64,000 nt of DNA from Streptococcus hyointestinalis (lineage in GTDB: Bacteria; Bacillota; Bacilli; Lactobacillales; Streptococcaceae). Location: positions 1,240,001 to 1,304,000 of the forward strand of contig NZ_JAAKGB010000001.1 in assembly GCF_011039275.1 (NCBI RefSeq). The letters run 5' to 3'. Below are positions 15,906-24,282 of the stretch, one piece after another. The notes under the pieces were generated by a model. The model was not told the origin of the DNA and ran no database searches. It saw only the letters and a program-made list of their open reading frames with translations. The position numbers and the translations under genes are program-made. Position 1 is the first letter of the stretch; every line of letters starts with the position of its first letter.

Positions 15906-17258
15906 CTATTCAATACCGATTTCTTTTCGGACAACATCTGCAATGGTGTCAACGTAATAGTCTACTTCCTCGTGCGTTGGCGCTTCTGCCATGACACGAA
16001 GGAGCGGCTCTGTACCACTTGGACGGACCAAGATACGACCGTTGCCCGCCATTTCATCCTCCATCTTATGGATAATGTCTGCGATAGCTGGCACTTCCAT
16101 GGCATTGTGCTTCATGCTGTTTTCCACACGGATATTGACCAGTTTTTGTGGGTAAATAGTCACCTCAGCAGCAAGCTCTGACAGTGTTTTACCACTTTCT
16201 TTGACCACTTTTGCCAGCTGAATGGCAGTCAATTGCCCATCTCCTGTGGTGTTGTAGTCCATGATGATGACATGCCCTGACTGCTCACCACCGAGATTGT
16301 AGCCAAACTTGCGCATTTCCTCAACCACATAGCGGTCACCAACAGCGGTAATGGCTTTTTCAATGCCTTCACGCTCAAGCGCCTTGTGGAAACCAAGGTT
16401 GGACATGACGGTTGTGACAATGGTGTTTTTCGCCAACTGCCCTTTTTGAGAGAGGTATTTGCCGATGATGTACATGATTTTATCACCATCAACCAGCTCA
16501 CCATTTTCATCAACAGCAATCAAGCGGTCGCTATCGCCGTCAAAGGCAAGTCCCATTTGACAATCGGATTTTTTGACCAATTCTTGGAGATTTTCAGGAT
16601 GGGTTGAGCCCACACCGTCATTGATGTTGAGACCATTTGGCTGGTCACCCATGACAGTGATGTCTGCACCAAGGTCTAAAAAGACATCACGAGCAGAGGC
16701 AGACGCAGCACCATTTGCCATATCCAGTGCAATCGGCATGCCGTCTAGGTCAATCCCTGTAGACACTAGGAACTTGACGTACTTACGTAAGCCCTCTGGA
16801 TAGTCAACAACTGTCCCAAGCCCTTCTGCTGATGGTCTAGGGAGTGTATCCTCATCAGCGTCTAAGAGTTCTTCGATCTCAAACTCACGCTCATCATCCA
16901 GCTTAAAGCCGTCTGCACCAAAGAACTTGATACCATTGTCAAGAGCTGGGTTGTGACTAGCTGAAATCATGACACCAGCGCTCGCTTTTTCCGTGCGAAC
17001 TAAGTAAGACACACCAGGTGTCGCCACCACACCAAGCAGGTAAACCTCGATACCAACGGACAAAAGCCCAGCGACCAAGGCTGACTCCAAAAGCTGACCT
17101 GAGATACGTGTGTCACGCCCAACAAAGACACGTGGACGTTCATTTTCATGCTGACTAAGGACGTAGCCACCAAAACGTCCTAGTTTAAAGGCTAATTCAG
17201 GGGTTAATTCAACATTTGCTTCACCACGGACACCGTCCGTTCCAAAATATTTTCCCAT
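15906..17258 (-). CDS. glmM: Phosphoglucosamine mutase
   Basis: 450 residues, full length. The active-site serine lies in [15 protein letters not shown], the metal-binding loop is FDGDSDRLI, and the phosphate-binding C-terminal loop is [12 protein letters not shown]. It converts glucosamine-6-phosphate to glucosamine-1-phosphate for UDP-GlcNAc and peptidoglycan synthesis. It forms an operon with cdaA and cdaR upstream. In other Firmicutes GlmM binds CdaA and damps c-di-AMP synthesis, so the gene order couples wall precursors to this messenger. Confidence 0.97.
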   Translation of the reverse strand: MGKYFGTDGVRGEANVELTPELAFKLGRFGGYVLSQHENERPRVFVGRDTRISGQLLESALVAGLLSVGIEVYLLGVVATPGVSYLVRTEKASAGVMISASHNPALDNGIKFFGADGFKLDDEREFEIEELLDADEDTLPRPSAEGLGTVVDYPEGLRKYVKFLVSTGIDLDGMPIALDMANGAASASARDVFLDLGADITVMGDQPNGLNINDGVGSTHPENLQELVKKSDCQMGLAFDGDSDRLIAVDENGELVDGDKIMYIIGKYLSQKGQLAKNTIVTTVMSNLGFHKALEREGIEKAITAVGDRYVVEEMRKFGYNLGGEQSGHVIIMDYNTTGDGQLTAIQLAKVVKESGKTLSELAAEVTIYPQKLVNIRVENSMKHNAMEVPAIADIIHKMEDEMAGNGRILVRPSGTEPLLRVMAEAPTHEEVDYYVDTIADVVRKEIGIE

Positions 17259-17309
17259 AATAATTTGCGAGTTTTCGCTTCCTCCATGTCTAATCTTGTC
17301 TATTATCTA

Positions 17310-18275
17310 CTATTTTTTAGTGGTTGTCAACTGAACAGTCACTAGAGCTGGTGTGATGGTCACTTTATCTGCGGATAAGGTGATGGTCTTTGAGGTATCC
17401 TTTGTGATATGCGAGATATCAAGGTTAGCTGTAATCTCTGAAGTCGCATCTAGCGCTTCCTTACTACCAGAAATCGTCACCGTATCTTGGCTGAGTTTGT
17501 AGTCAATCTTACTAAGACTATCGCTCATAGTTCCTGTCAGATTGAGCTTGACAGGGACTTGCTTGGTGAGTTTTGTGACAGAAACACTCAATTTTGCTTT
17601 TGACGGGCTGATAATGCCTGCAAGCACCGTACCGTCCTTGGCAACCGCCTGCAGATTGACCTTGCCACTGTAATCACCTGTCAATACTTCATCCTCTGGT
17701 AGGCTTGCCTCCACGTGGTCGATTCGACTGATGATGGACTCGTCACTTGTGACCTGAGCGGTTTTGAGGCTGGTCTCCACTTTAGTCACCTCATATCCCT
17801 CTGCCACTTGGCTAGTAGGGACATTGCTGACCACATCAAAGGTTTTAGTCTTTTTCTTGCCAATCGTGACCGAGATAGCCTTTGGCTCAACGGTAGCTGT
17901 GACATCGCTTGGTAGATTGGTGATTTTGAGCTTGACGGTTTGGGTACCTGTCTTGACATTGGATAAGTCAGCAACAACCTTAAATTGACGGGTGTCACTG
18001 TTAATCTCAGAATCCAGCTTAACCCGATTGACCGAGCTGAGATAGACCTTTGCTTCATAGGAATAGCCGCTCACAAAATACTTGTCATTGTCATACTTGA
18101 GGTCAATCGGAACATTGGTTAGCGTGTGGGTGTAGGTCTCCGTCGCTCCTGAAATCTGCGTGCCGACCTTGTTGGTTGTATTGACCGTCGCTGTCAAAAA
18201 GAGCAAAAGCGCCAGAAAAAAGGAGATGAGGATGAGCCAGCCTTTATTGCTTAGAAAATCTATTTTTTTTCTCAT
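17310..18275 (-). CDS. cdaR: CdaR (YbbR-domain regulator of diadenylate cyclase)
   Basis: 321 residues from ATG 18275. This start overlaps the cdaA stop as ATGA and has GGGGAGAAAG upstream; a longer frame begins at 18305 inside cdaA. One N-terminal membrane helix (GWLILISFFLALLLFLTATV) is followed by repeated YbbR domains rich in V/T/S outside the membrane. CdaR binds and modulates CdaA at the cell surface. The middle gene of the cdaA-cdaR-glmM operon, 51 bases before glmM. Confidence 0.93.
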   Translation of the reverse strand: MRKKIDFLSNKGWLILISFFLALLLFLTATVNTTNKVGTQISGATETYTHTLTNVPIDLKYDNDKYFVSGYSYEAKVYLSSVNRVKLDSEINSDTRQFKVVADLSNVKTGTQTVKLKITNLPSDVTATVEPKAISVTIGKKKTKTFDVVSNVPTSQVAEGYEVTKVETSLKTAQVTSDESIISRIDHVEASLPEDEVLTGDYSGKVNLQAVAKDGTVLAGIISPSKAKLSVSVTKLTKQVPVKLNLTGTMSDSLSKIDYKLSQDTVTISGSKEALDATSEITANLDISHITKDTSKTITLSADKVTITPALVTVQLTTTKK

Positions 18276-19120
18276 TTCTTTCTCCCCATTATCTTTTGCA
18301 GCCAAGTCATGTCGGTCTTATCGTTTTGGATAAGCTCTGCTCTGAGGACGGACTCAAAGTTTTCCTTGGTCAAATCGTGCATAAACTCACCACGCACCGC
18401 AATGGAGATACCACCTGTTTCCTCAGAGACGACCACTGTCAGAGCGTCTGAGTTTTCAGACAGACCGATAGCGGCACGGTGGCGTGTTCCAAATTCTTTT
18501 GAAATCCCCATAGACTCTGTCAAAGGCAGGTAAGAGCAGGCTGTCGCAATCTTATCGTCACGAATGATGACAGCTCCGTCATGGAGCGGTGTATTGGGGA
18601 TGAAAATATTGATGAGCAATTCACTAGAGATGTCTGCGTCTAGCGGAATACCTGTTGCGATGTATTCTTGTAGCGTTTGCGTTTGCTCAATCGAAATCAA
18701 AGCGCCAATCTTACGAGGGCTCATGTAAGCTACTGCTTTTAAGAGAGCGTCCACCAACTTTTCGTCCTTACTTTGCTGCGGGCGTTGGCGAAAAACCTGC
18801 GTGGTGCGCCCAAACTTTTCAAGACCTGTGCGAATCTCAGGCGCAAAAATCACAACAGCTGCGATAACACCGTAAGTGATGACTTGATTCATCAAATAAG
18901 TGATGGTCGTCAGCCCAATCCACTCCGCCACTAAACGTAGAAGCACAAAGAGGATGACCCCTTGAATAAGCGACATAATCTTGGTCCCAGCTAGCGCCTT
19001 AATCAAACGATAGATGAGATAGGTCACAATCCCAATATCCAAGGCATGAATGACAATCAGCCAAGGATTTTCAATCAGATTTTGCCAAAAGGTATTATTA
19101 AACATTTCTAAAAAGTTCAT
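18272..19120 (-). CDS. cdaA: Diadenylate cyclase CdaA (c-di-AMP synthase)
   Basis: 282 residues. Three N-terminal membrane helices are followed by a DAC domain with both active-site motifs, LHDGAVIIRDD (DGA) and GTRHRAAIG (RHR). It makes c-di-AMP from two ATP, controlling potassium/osmolyte transport and wall homeostasis. First gene of the operon, with an extended -10 about 95 bases upstream and an ATGA overlap with cdaR. Confidence 0.96.
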   Translation of the reverse strand: MNFLEMFNNTFWQNLIENPWLIVIHALDIGIVTYLIYRLIKALAGTKIMSLIQGVILFVLLRLVAEWIGLTTITYLMNQVITYGVIAAVVIFAPEIRTGLEKFGRTTQVFRQRPQQSKDEKLVDALLKAVAYMSPRKIGALISIEQTQTLQEYIATGIPLDADISSELLINIFIPNTPLHDGAVIIRDDKIATACSYLPLTESMGISKEFGTRHRAAIGLSENSDALTVVVSEETGGISIAVRGEFMHDLTKENFESVLRAELIQNDKTDMTWLQKIMGRKK

Positions 19121-19212
19121 TCATTTACTTCACAATCTTAACTGTACTTTGTTCCACTTTTTTTAATTTTCCATAAACTCAAGCAAAAACAGTCCAAAAG
19201 CGGAATACTTTT

Positions 19213-19221
19213 ATTATACCA
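19213..19221 (-). promoter_or_regulatory. Extended -10 of the cdaA operon promoter
   Basis: TGG-TATAAT on the minus strand (TATAAT at 19213-19218). The -35 is weak. The predicted leader is about 85 bases. Confidence 0.5.
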
Positions 19222-19279
19222 CAAATCAAAAGCAATGTTTCAACTATCCATTTAAATTATTTTTTGGTAGAATGAGGAT

Positions 19280-20623
19280 ATGAAATTTAAGACTTTTATG
19301 GGAATTACAGCTGGGAAATCAGCGCATTTTGTGTTAAATAAGCTAGGACGTGGCTCTACTTATCCTGGGCGTCTAGCGCTCAAATGCGACCCTGATATTT
19401 TGGATACAATTGCTAAAGATTATGAGATTGTGGTCGTGACAGGTACTAACGGCAAGACCTTGACCACAGCGCTTACCGTCGGTATTTTAAAGGAAGCCTT
19501 TGGTGAGGTCACTACTAACCCGAGCGGTGCCAATATGATAACGGGTATCGTCTCGACTTTTTTGACCGCTAAAAAAGCCAAATCTGGCAAGAAAATTGCA
19601 GTGCTTGAGATAGACGAGGCGAGCCTGCCAAAAATCACCAAGTACATCACACCAAGCCTTTTTGTCTTTACCAATATCTTTCGTGACCAGATGGACCGCT
19701 ACGGTGAGATTTACACGACTTATCAGATGATTTTGGACGGTGCCGCTAACGCTCCAAGAGCGACTATTCTAGCAAATGGTGACAGCCCCCTCTTTAACTC
19801 CAAGGAGGTGGTCAATCCTGTACAGTTTTACGGTTTTGACACGGAAAAAACTGCTCCACAGCTCGCTCACTACAACACCGAGGGTGTGCTTTGCCCACGT
19901 TGCCAAAGTATCCTCAACTACCGCCTCAATACCTATGCAAACCTAGGCGACTACACTTGTCTTAACTGCGACTTTGAGCGACCAAAGCTGGACTACGCTC
20001 TTACAGAGCTTACCGAAATCACAAACACTTCATCACGCTTTGTCATTGATGGTCAAGACTACAAGATTAACGTCGGTGGTCTCTACAATATCTACAATGC
20101 CCTAGCTGCCGTTGCTGTTGCTGAGTACTTTGGGGTGGAGCCTAGCCAGATAAAAGCTGGTTTTGACAAGAGCCGTGCTGTCTTTGGGCGTCAGGAAACC
20201 TTTACCATTGGGGATAAGAGCTGTACCCTTGTCCTCATCAAAAATCCTGTCGGTGCCTCTCAAGCACTGGACATGATTAAGCTTGCGCCTTATCCATTCA
20301 CTCTTTCGGTGCTTCTCAACGCCAACTACGCTGACGGGATTGATACCAGCTGGATTTGGGATGCCAATTTTGAGGCGATTTTAGATATGGATATTCCAGA
20401 GATTTTTGCAGGTGGGGTGAGACACTCGGAAATCGCACGGCGTCTACGTGTCACAGGCTATCCTGAGGACAAGATTAGACAGGCAGATAAGCTTGCAGAT
20501 ATTATGACCATGATTGAAAAACAAGAGACCAAGCATGCTTATATCCTTGCGACTTATACTGCTATGCTGGAGTTTCGTGAGATGCTCGCTGAGCGCCACG
20601 CTGTGAAAAAGGAGATGAACTAA
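19280..20623 (+). CDS. murT: MurT, lipid II isoglutaminyl synthase subunit
   Basis: 447 residues. The Mur-ligase P-loop is [13 protein letters not shown] (about 53-65). A four-cysteine zinc ribbon (CPRCQS ... CLNC), typical of MurT and absent from ordinary Mur ligases, and the C-terminal DUF1727 domain are present. With GatD it amidates D-Glu of lipid II to D-isoglutamine. GAGG lies 4 bases upstream of ATG. The stop overlaps the gatD start (TAATG), implying coupled translation of the two subunits. Confidence 0.96.
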   Translation: MKFKTFMGITAGKSAHFVLNKLGRGSTYPGRLALKCDPDILDTIAKDYEIVVVTGTNGKTLTTALTVGILKEAFGEVTTNPSGANMITGIVSTFLTAKKAKSGKKIAVLEIDEASLPKITKYITPSLFVFTNIFRDQMDRYGEIYTTYQMILDGAANAPRATILANGDSPLFNSKEVVNPVQFYGFDTEKTAPQLAHYNTEGVLCPRCQSILNYRLNTYANLGDYTCLNCDFERPKLDYALTELTEITNTSSRFVIDGQDYKINVGGLYNIYNALAAVAVAEYFGVEPSQIKAGFDKSRAVFGRQETFTIGDKSCTLVLIKNPVGASQALDMIKLAPYPFTLSVLLNANYADGIDTSWIWDANFEAILDMDIPEIFAGGVRHSEIARRLRVTGYPEDKIRQADKLADIMTMIEKQETKHAYILATYTAMLEFREMLAERHAVKKEMN

Positions 20624-21408
20624 TGACCTATACTTCTCTACAATCGTCTGCTCAAAAGAACTTTCCCTACAGCTTACGCATCGCCCATCTCTATGGTAAT
20701 CTCATGAATACCTACGGCGACAATGGCAATATTCTCATGATGAAATACGTCGCTGAAAAACTGGGAGCGCACGTGACCGTTGACATCGTGTCTATAGGCG
20801 ATGACTTTGACGACGCTGCCTACAATCTCGTCTTTTTCGGAGGTGGTCAGGACTACGAGCAGTCTATCGTGGCAAAAGACCTGCCTCAAAAACACGACGC
20901 TATTGAGCGCTATATCCAAAATGACGGCGTTATCCTTGCTATCTGTGGTGGATTTCAGCTCCTCGGGCAATACTATGTTCAAGCTAACGGCGAGAAAATC
21001 AATGGCATCGGTGTCATGGGTCACTACACCCTCAACCAGCAAAACAACCGCTACATCGGCGACATCAAGATTCATAACGACGAGTTTGACGAGACCTACT
21101 ATGGTTTTGAAAATCACCAAGGGCGCACCTTCCTCTCAGACGATGAAAAACCACTTGGCAAGGTCGTCTATGGCAATGGCAATAATAAGGAAGATGGCGG
21201 CGAGGGCGTCCACTACAAAAACGTCTTTGGCTCTTATTTCCACGGACCTATCCTCTCACGCAATGCTAATCTTGCCTACCGCCTTGTCACAACGGCTCTC
21301 AAAAACAAATACGGCAAGGACATCAAACTCCCCAGCTACGAGGACATCCTCTCTGCTGAAACTCCTGAGGAATACAGCGATGTCAAAAGCAAAGCTGAAT
21401 TTCAATAG
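20623..21408 (+). CDS. gatD: GatD, glutamine amidotransferase subunit of lipid II isoglutaminyl synthase
   Basis: 261 residues, class I (CobB/CobQ-like) glutaminase. The catalytic cysteine is Cys108 in [20 protein letters not shown] loop precedes it and the catalytic His is in GSYFHGPIL. It releases ammonia from glutamine for MurT. The start overlaps the murT stop, and a strong terminator follows 3 bases after the stop. Confidence 0.96.
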   Translation: MTYTSLQSSAQKNFPYSLRIAHLYGNLMNTYGDNGNILMMKYVAEKLGAHVTVDIVSIGDDFDDAAYNLVFFGGGQDYEQSIVAKDLPQKHDAIERYIQNDGVILAICGGFQLLGQYYVQANGEKINGIGVMGHYTLNQQNNRYIGDIKIHNDEFDETYYGFENHQGRTFLSDDEKPLGKVVYGNGNNKEDGGEGVHYKNVFGSYFHGPILSRNANLAYRLVTTALKNKYGKDIKLPSYEDILSAETPEEYSDVKSKAEFQ

Positions 21409-21410
21409 AC

Positions 21411-21436
21411 AAAAAAGCTTCCACAAGGAAGCTTTT
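21411..21436. terminator. Terminator of murT-gatD
   Basis: AAAAAAGCTTCC-ACAA-GGAAGCTTTTTT, a 12-bp stem with A and T runs on either side, so it can work in both directions. It ends murT-gatD on the plus strand. Confidence 0.88.
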
Positions 21437-21443
21437 TTGTGTG

Positions 21444-21998
21444 TTATTTTTTCTGCAACTGTCTGATACGCTCAGCATAGCCGCCACGTTCAAATTCAGT
21501 TTTTGGAAATGGATAGGGTGATGTTGGGCTTTTTAGAAGCCCGTAGCCTATTTTCATCATAAAGCCAGCCACAAAGAGCATGAGATAAACAACACCAAAT
21601 ACGACATCAAGTAGTGTTAACTATCCTTTTGTTATGGTATAGTAGAACCAATAACAAGCGATAAGCACATGCCCTAAAATGACAGCGCCTAGACCTGGTG
21701 AGTAAAAGCGGTTGCCGATTTTCTTAGGAGTGATGATAGCATGCCCGACAAACTGCAAGAGCCCAAAGACTACAGGCGCAAAGCTAAGCCAAAGGACATT
21801 TGGAAAGAAAACAGGTAAAAAGTAAAAGATAAGACTAGCTAGGATATTGATGAGCATGGCATTGTTTTGATTGAGCGGATAGCGGTCGCTCGGTCCTTCA
21901 TCACTTGGCTGCATGGCGAGATTGGTAATAGCAGCCTCACCTCCTGGCAGGCGGTATTCCTCGAACTGATGCCACCAAATCACAAAGAAAAAGTCAAA
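21444..21998 (-). pseudogene. HXXEE-domain membrane protein, 5'-truncated and with an internal TAG
   Basis: Reading the minus strand, HQFEEY (the HXXEE motif) comes right at the beginning, followed by three hydrophobic helices (MLINILASLIFYFLPVFF; VLWLSFAPVVFGLLQF; GAVILGHVLIACYWFYY). The frame stops at TAG (21621-21623). The same frame then continues with no frameshift for 58 more codons (hydrophobic VVFGVVYLMLFVAGFMMK, tail to QLQKK) until TAA at 21444-21446. Homologues I know have more sequence before HXXEE. Here an in-frame TGA lies at 22038 and no good start or ribosome binding site exists; GTG 21983 is the nearest. The gene appears broken at both ends. Confidence 0.65.
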
Positions 21999-22189
21999 TG
22001 GTTGAGGCTTGCTTGCTGATGCTTTCAGACAAACCGCTCACTCGAGCCAAGCGACACTACCAAGCCCACTTTATGGCAAACGCTATCTTTGGAACGCTGC
22101 AATACTACCTCACACTAGACTACGACCGCCCCTCACAGGAAGTCGCCGCTATCATCGCAGAACTTGTCGCAAAGCTCAATATACTCTAA
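21998..22189 (+). pseudogene. TetR/AcrR regulator remnant (C-terminal part only)
   Basis: 63 codons encode AHFMANAIFGTLQYYL and SQEVAAIIAELVAKLN, resembling the last helices of a TetR-family ligand-binding domain. The N-terminal DNA-binding helix-turn-helix is absent. The frame can be followed left only to a TGA inside the HXXEE sequence. It stands head-to-head with the truncated HXXEE gene, so one deletion probably removed both 5' ends and the shared promoter region. Confidence 0.6.
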
Positions 22190-22217
22190 AAGCCCTCTAC
22201 ACAAGTAGAGAGCTTTT
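22187..22217. terminator. Terminator between the TetR remnant and lplA
   Basis: AAAAGCCCTCTAC-ACAA-GTAGAGAGCTTTT, a stem with one mismatch and flanking A/T runs. It directly follows the lplA stop on the minus strand. Confidence 0.75.
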
Positions 22218-22219
22218 CG

Positions 22220-23212
22220 TTAAGCTTCGACAATGGCTTTTGCTACTTCTTCGGTGGTCATGCGTGAGAAATACTGGGTAGTGTCGATGGTTTTGAGCTT
22301 GGCCAGCACATCGCTGTATTCGTAGCGCACGCCTTTTAGGAGCTCCTCGATATCCTCAACTCCACGCACGCCAAAGAAATCCCCGTAAATCTTGAGCGAC
22401 TTGATGATGGAATTTTCCACATCAGCATAGGTCGTGATTTTCCCAGCTGGGTAGCGCACGCTACGCTCAATAGTGTATTCTGGCGCTTGCCCGTAGGTCC
22501 AATCCCATGTCGCAAACTGCTCATCACGCATCTTTTGAATGGCGACAAGGTCCTCGTCTGTCAGGACATACTCATCCATATCAGGATACTCTTTTTTCAT
22601 CTGATTAAGCAAATCGTCGCTGAACTCCTGCACTGTGATTTTCTCTGGCAATTCGTCAACGATATTGGTCACACGGGCACGCACTGACTTGACCCCTTTA
22701 GACTCAATCTTGTCTTTTGACACCTTGAGGGCTTGCCCAAGAACAGACATATCCACGTCAAAAAGGAGACAACCATGGTGCATCATGCGCCCTTTATAGT
22801 AGGCTTGCGCATTGCCACAGAACTTTTTGCCGTCAATCTCAAGGTCATTGCGCCCTGTGAACTCCGCCTTAACACCGAGATTTGCCAGCGTATCAATGAC
22901 CGGTTTTGAGAAGGTCTTAAAATCAAAAGCTCCTTCGTCGGATTTATTAGAAATGATGGTGTAGTTGAGGTTATTCAAATCATGGTAAACCGCACCGCCA
23001 CCGGACAGCCGACGAACCACGTGGATACCGTGCTCATCGGTGAAAGCTTTGTTAATCTCCTCAATGGTGTTTTGGTGCTTGCCGATGATGATGGCAGGTT
23101 CATTGATCCAAAGGATAAAAATCTCATCCAGCGCCGTCAACTCACGAAAAGCGTAAGCTTCAAGGGCGATATTATAAGCAGGGTCATGACTGTTATTAAC
23201 GATATATTTCAT
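22220..23212 (-). CDS. lplA: Lipoate-protein ligase A
   Basis: 330 residues. The BPL/LplA catalytic fold shows RRLSGGGAVYHDLNNLNYTII (lipoate/AMP binding), KFCGNAQAYYKGRMMHHGCLLFD, and the C-terminal accessory domain. It activates lipoate as lipoyl-AMP and attaches it to lysines of lipoyl domains. The targets are next door: the E2 and E3 proteins at 24283-27609 each carry a lipoyl domain. Promoter at 23270-23298. Confidence 0.95.
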   Translation of the reverse strand: MKYIVNNSHDPAYNIALEAYAFRELTALDEIFILWINEPAIIIGKHQNTIEEINKAFTDEHGIHVVRRLSGGGAVYHDLNNLNYTIISNKSDEGAFDFKTFSKPVIDTLANLGVKAEFTGRNDLEIDGKKFCGNAQAYYKGRMMHHGCLLFDVDMSVLGQALKVSKDKIESKGVKSVRARVTNIVDELPEKITVQEFSDDLLNQMKKEYPDMDEYVLTDEDLVAIQKMRDEQFATWDWTYGQAPEYTIERSVRYPAGKITTYADVENSIIKSLKIYGDFFGVRGVEDIEELLKGVRYEYSDVLAKLKTIDTTQYFSRMTTEEVAKAIVEA

Positions 23213-23269
23213 AAAAACGCACTCTTTCTAAAAGGTTTTTGAGATGTTTTTCAACACCTAACCGCTTTC

Positions 23270-23298
23270 ATTATAGCATAAAGCCGCACACAGCCCAA
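23270..23298 (-). promoter_or_regulatory. Promoter of lplA
   Basis: TTGGGC (23293-23298), 17 bases, TATAAT (23270-23275) on the minus strand, with a TGC extension of the -10. Confidence 0.6.
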
Positions 23299-23463
23299 AT
23301 AATATAACTCCATATAATGACAAGACCATAAAAAGCCTTACCACCATCCAAAGTTCATTAGAAAAGAGACAAAATACGCTTTTTATTGTTGTCAAAAATT
23401 GATATAACAACAGTATAGAAGAGTTGGGATTCCAACAATGATGAATGGTGAGGGAGTACAATA

Positions 23464-23643
23464 ATGAAATACATTTTGACTTTGGCTTTTTGCCTTTTAG
23501 TTTATCTTTGGATTAGTAGAGATAATAGCCGTAACAACAATGAAAGCACGTACAGTAGACCTATTACAAGACGAAAACGTCAAAACAAGCACCATAAACA
23601 AGGGCGCAAATATCCCGTTCACAACAGTCAGCAACCAAAGTAA
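23464..23643 (+). CDS. 59-residue basic membrane peptide
   Basis: A small frame with GAGGGAG 7 bases before ATG. Residues 1-18 are hydrophobic (KYILTLAFCLLVYLWI) and the rest is strongly basic and hydrophilic (RRKRQNKHHKQGRK). It looks like a membrane-tethered peptide or a secreted basic peptide with a signal anchor. An extended -10 (TGATATAAC, 23400-23408) lies about 55 bases upstream. It is followed after 24 bases by the alarmone synthetase-like gene on the same strand, so the two probably form one transcript. Family unknown. A toxin-antitoxin relation with the next gene is possible but unproven. Confidence 0.55.
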   Translation: MKYILTLAFCLLVYLWISRDNSRNNNESTYSRPITRRKRQNKHHKQGRKYPVHNSQQPK

Positions 23644-23667
23644 ACGCTGCAGTTACTAATAGAAATA

Positions 23668-24225
23668 ATGTCAAAAATGATTGAAAAAGTCGAACGCTTA
23701 GTTGCTGAAATCAATAAGATACATGAACAATACGCAAAAGATTATTTTGAGACCAGTAAAGTTGAAAAAGTCAATTTTTCTAGGACATTTAGCAAAGTTC
23801 CTACAGAGCATATTTTGGCGTATCGCTTACATTTGCATGAATCTATCAATGATTATCTGTATAAAGCTGACATCAAAGACATCAATTTTTATTACAGAGT
23901 CAAGACATCTGAAAGTATCTTAGACAAAATCGACTACCACAGGAAAAAAGAGACAAAATATCCCGTCAACACCATTTTAAACGACATTTTTGGGGTGAGG
24001 GTGATACTTGATTCTCATGATGTCAATGCTGTCTTAAACAAGATAGATGATTGGACAGATAATTACAAACTTAATAATTGGTACTTGAAAGACGCTGACG
24101 GTTATATTGGTGTTCATGCTTATTTCGCTCCTAATGGTAACTTTCCTTGGGAGTTACAGATTTGGGATGAAAAAGATGCTAAACAAAACATTGAAAGTCA
24201 TAAGCAAGCTCTTGCTTCAAAATGA
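23668..24225 (+). CDS. Small RelA/SpoT-domain protein (putative alarmone synthetase or toxSAS)
   Basis: 185 residues, one domain. Motifs of the (p)ppGpp synthetase fold are in order: YRVKTSESILDKI (Arg77, Lys79, Ser81, Lys87; ATP side), NDIFGVRVIL (Asp106, Gly109, Arg111), GYIGVHAYF (Tyr146, His150) and ELQIWDEKDA (Glu162, catalytic acid). No HD hydrolase, TGS or ACT domain is present, and it is not the usual RelQ or RelP by sequence. It could be a housekeeping-type small synthetase or a toxic one (toxSAS). Its ribosome binding site is weak, so translation may couple to the 59-aa gene. The DNA is visibly A+T-richer than its neighbours and lies opposite to them between the E3 gene and lplA, suggesting acquisition. 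Confidence 0.7.
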   Translation: MSKMIEKVERLVAEINKIHEQYAKDYFETSKVEKVNFSRTFSKVPTEHILAYRLHLHESINDYLYKADIKDINFYYRVKTSESILDKIDYHRKKETKYPVNTILNDIFGVRVILDSHDVNAVLNKIDDWTDNYKLNNWYLKDADGYIGVHAYFAPNGNFPWELQIWDEKDAKQNIESHKQALASK

Positions 24226-24240
24226 CTTTCATATAAAAAT

Positions 24241-24278
24241 AAACAAATAGAAGCCCTTAATCAGGCTTCTATTTGTTT
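24241..24278. terminator. Bidirectional terminator between the alarmone synthetase-like gene and the E3 gene
   Basis: A perfect 15-bp stem (24241-24255 with 24264-24278) with an 8-base loop, flanked by A/T-rich ends. The convergent genes end 15 and 5 bases away. Confidence 0.85.
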
Positions 24279-24282
24279 ATCA

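Noticed and set aside
23258-23461. Minus-strand frame of 67 residues upstream of lplA
   Set aside because: It overlaps the lplA promoter, lacks a ribosome binding site and has no recognisable features.
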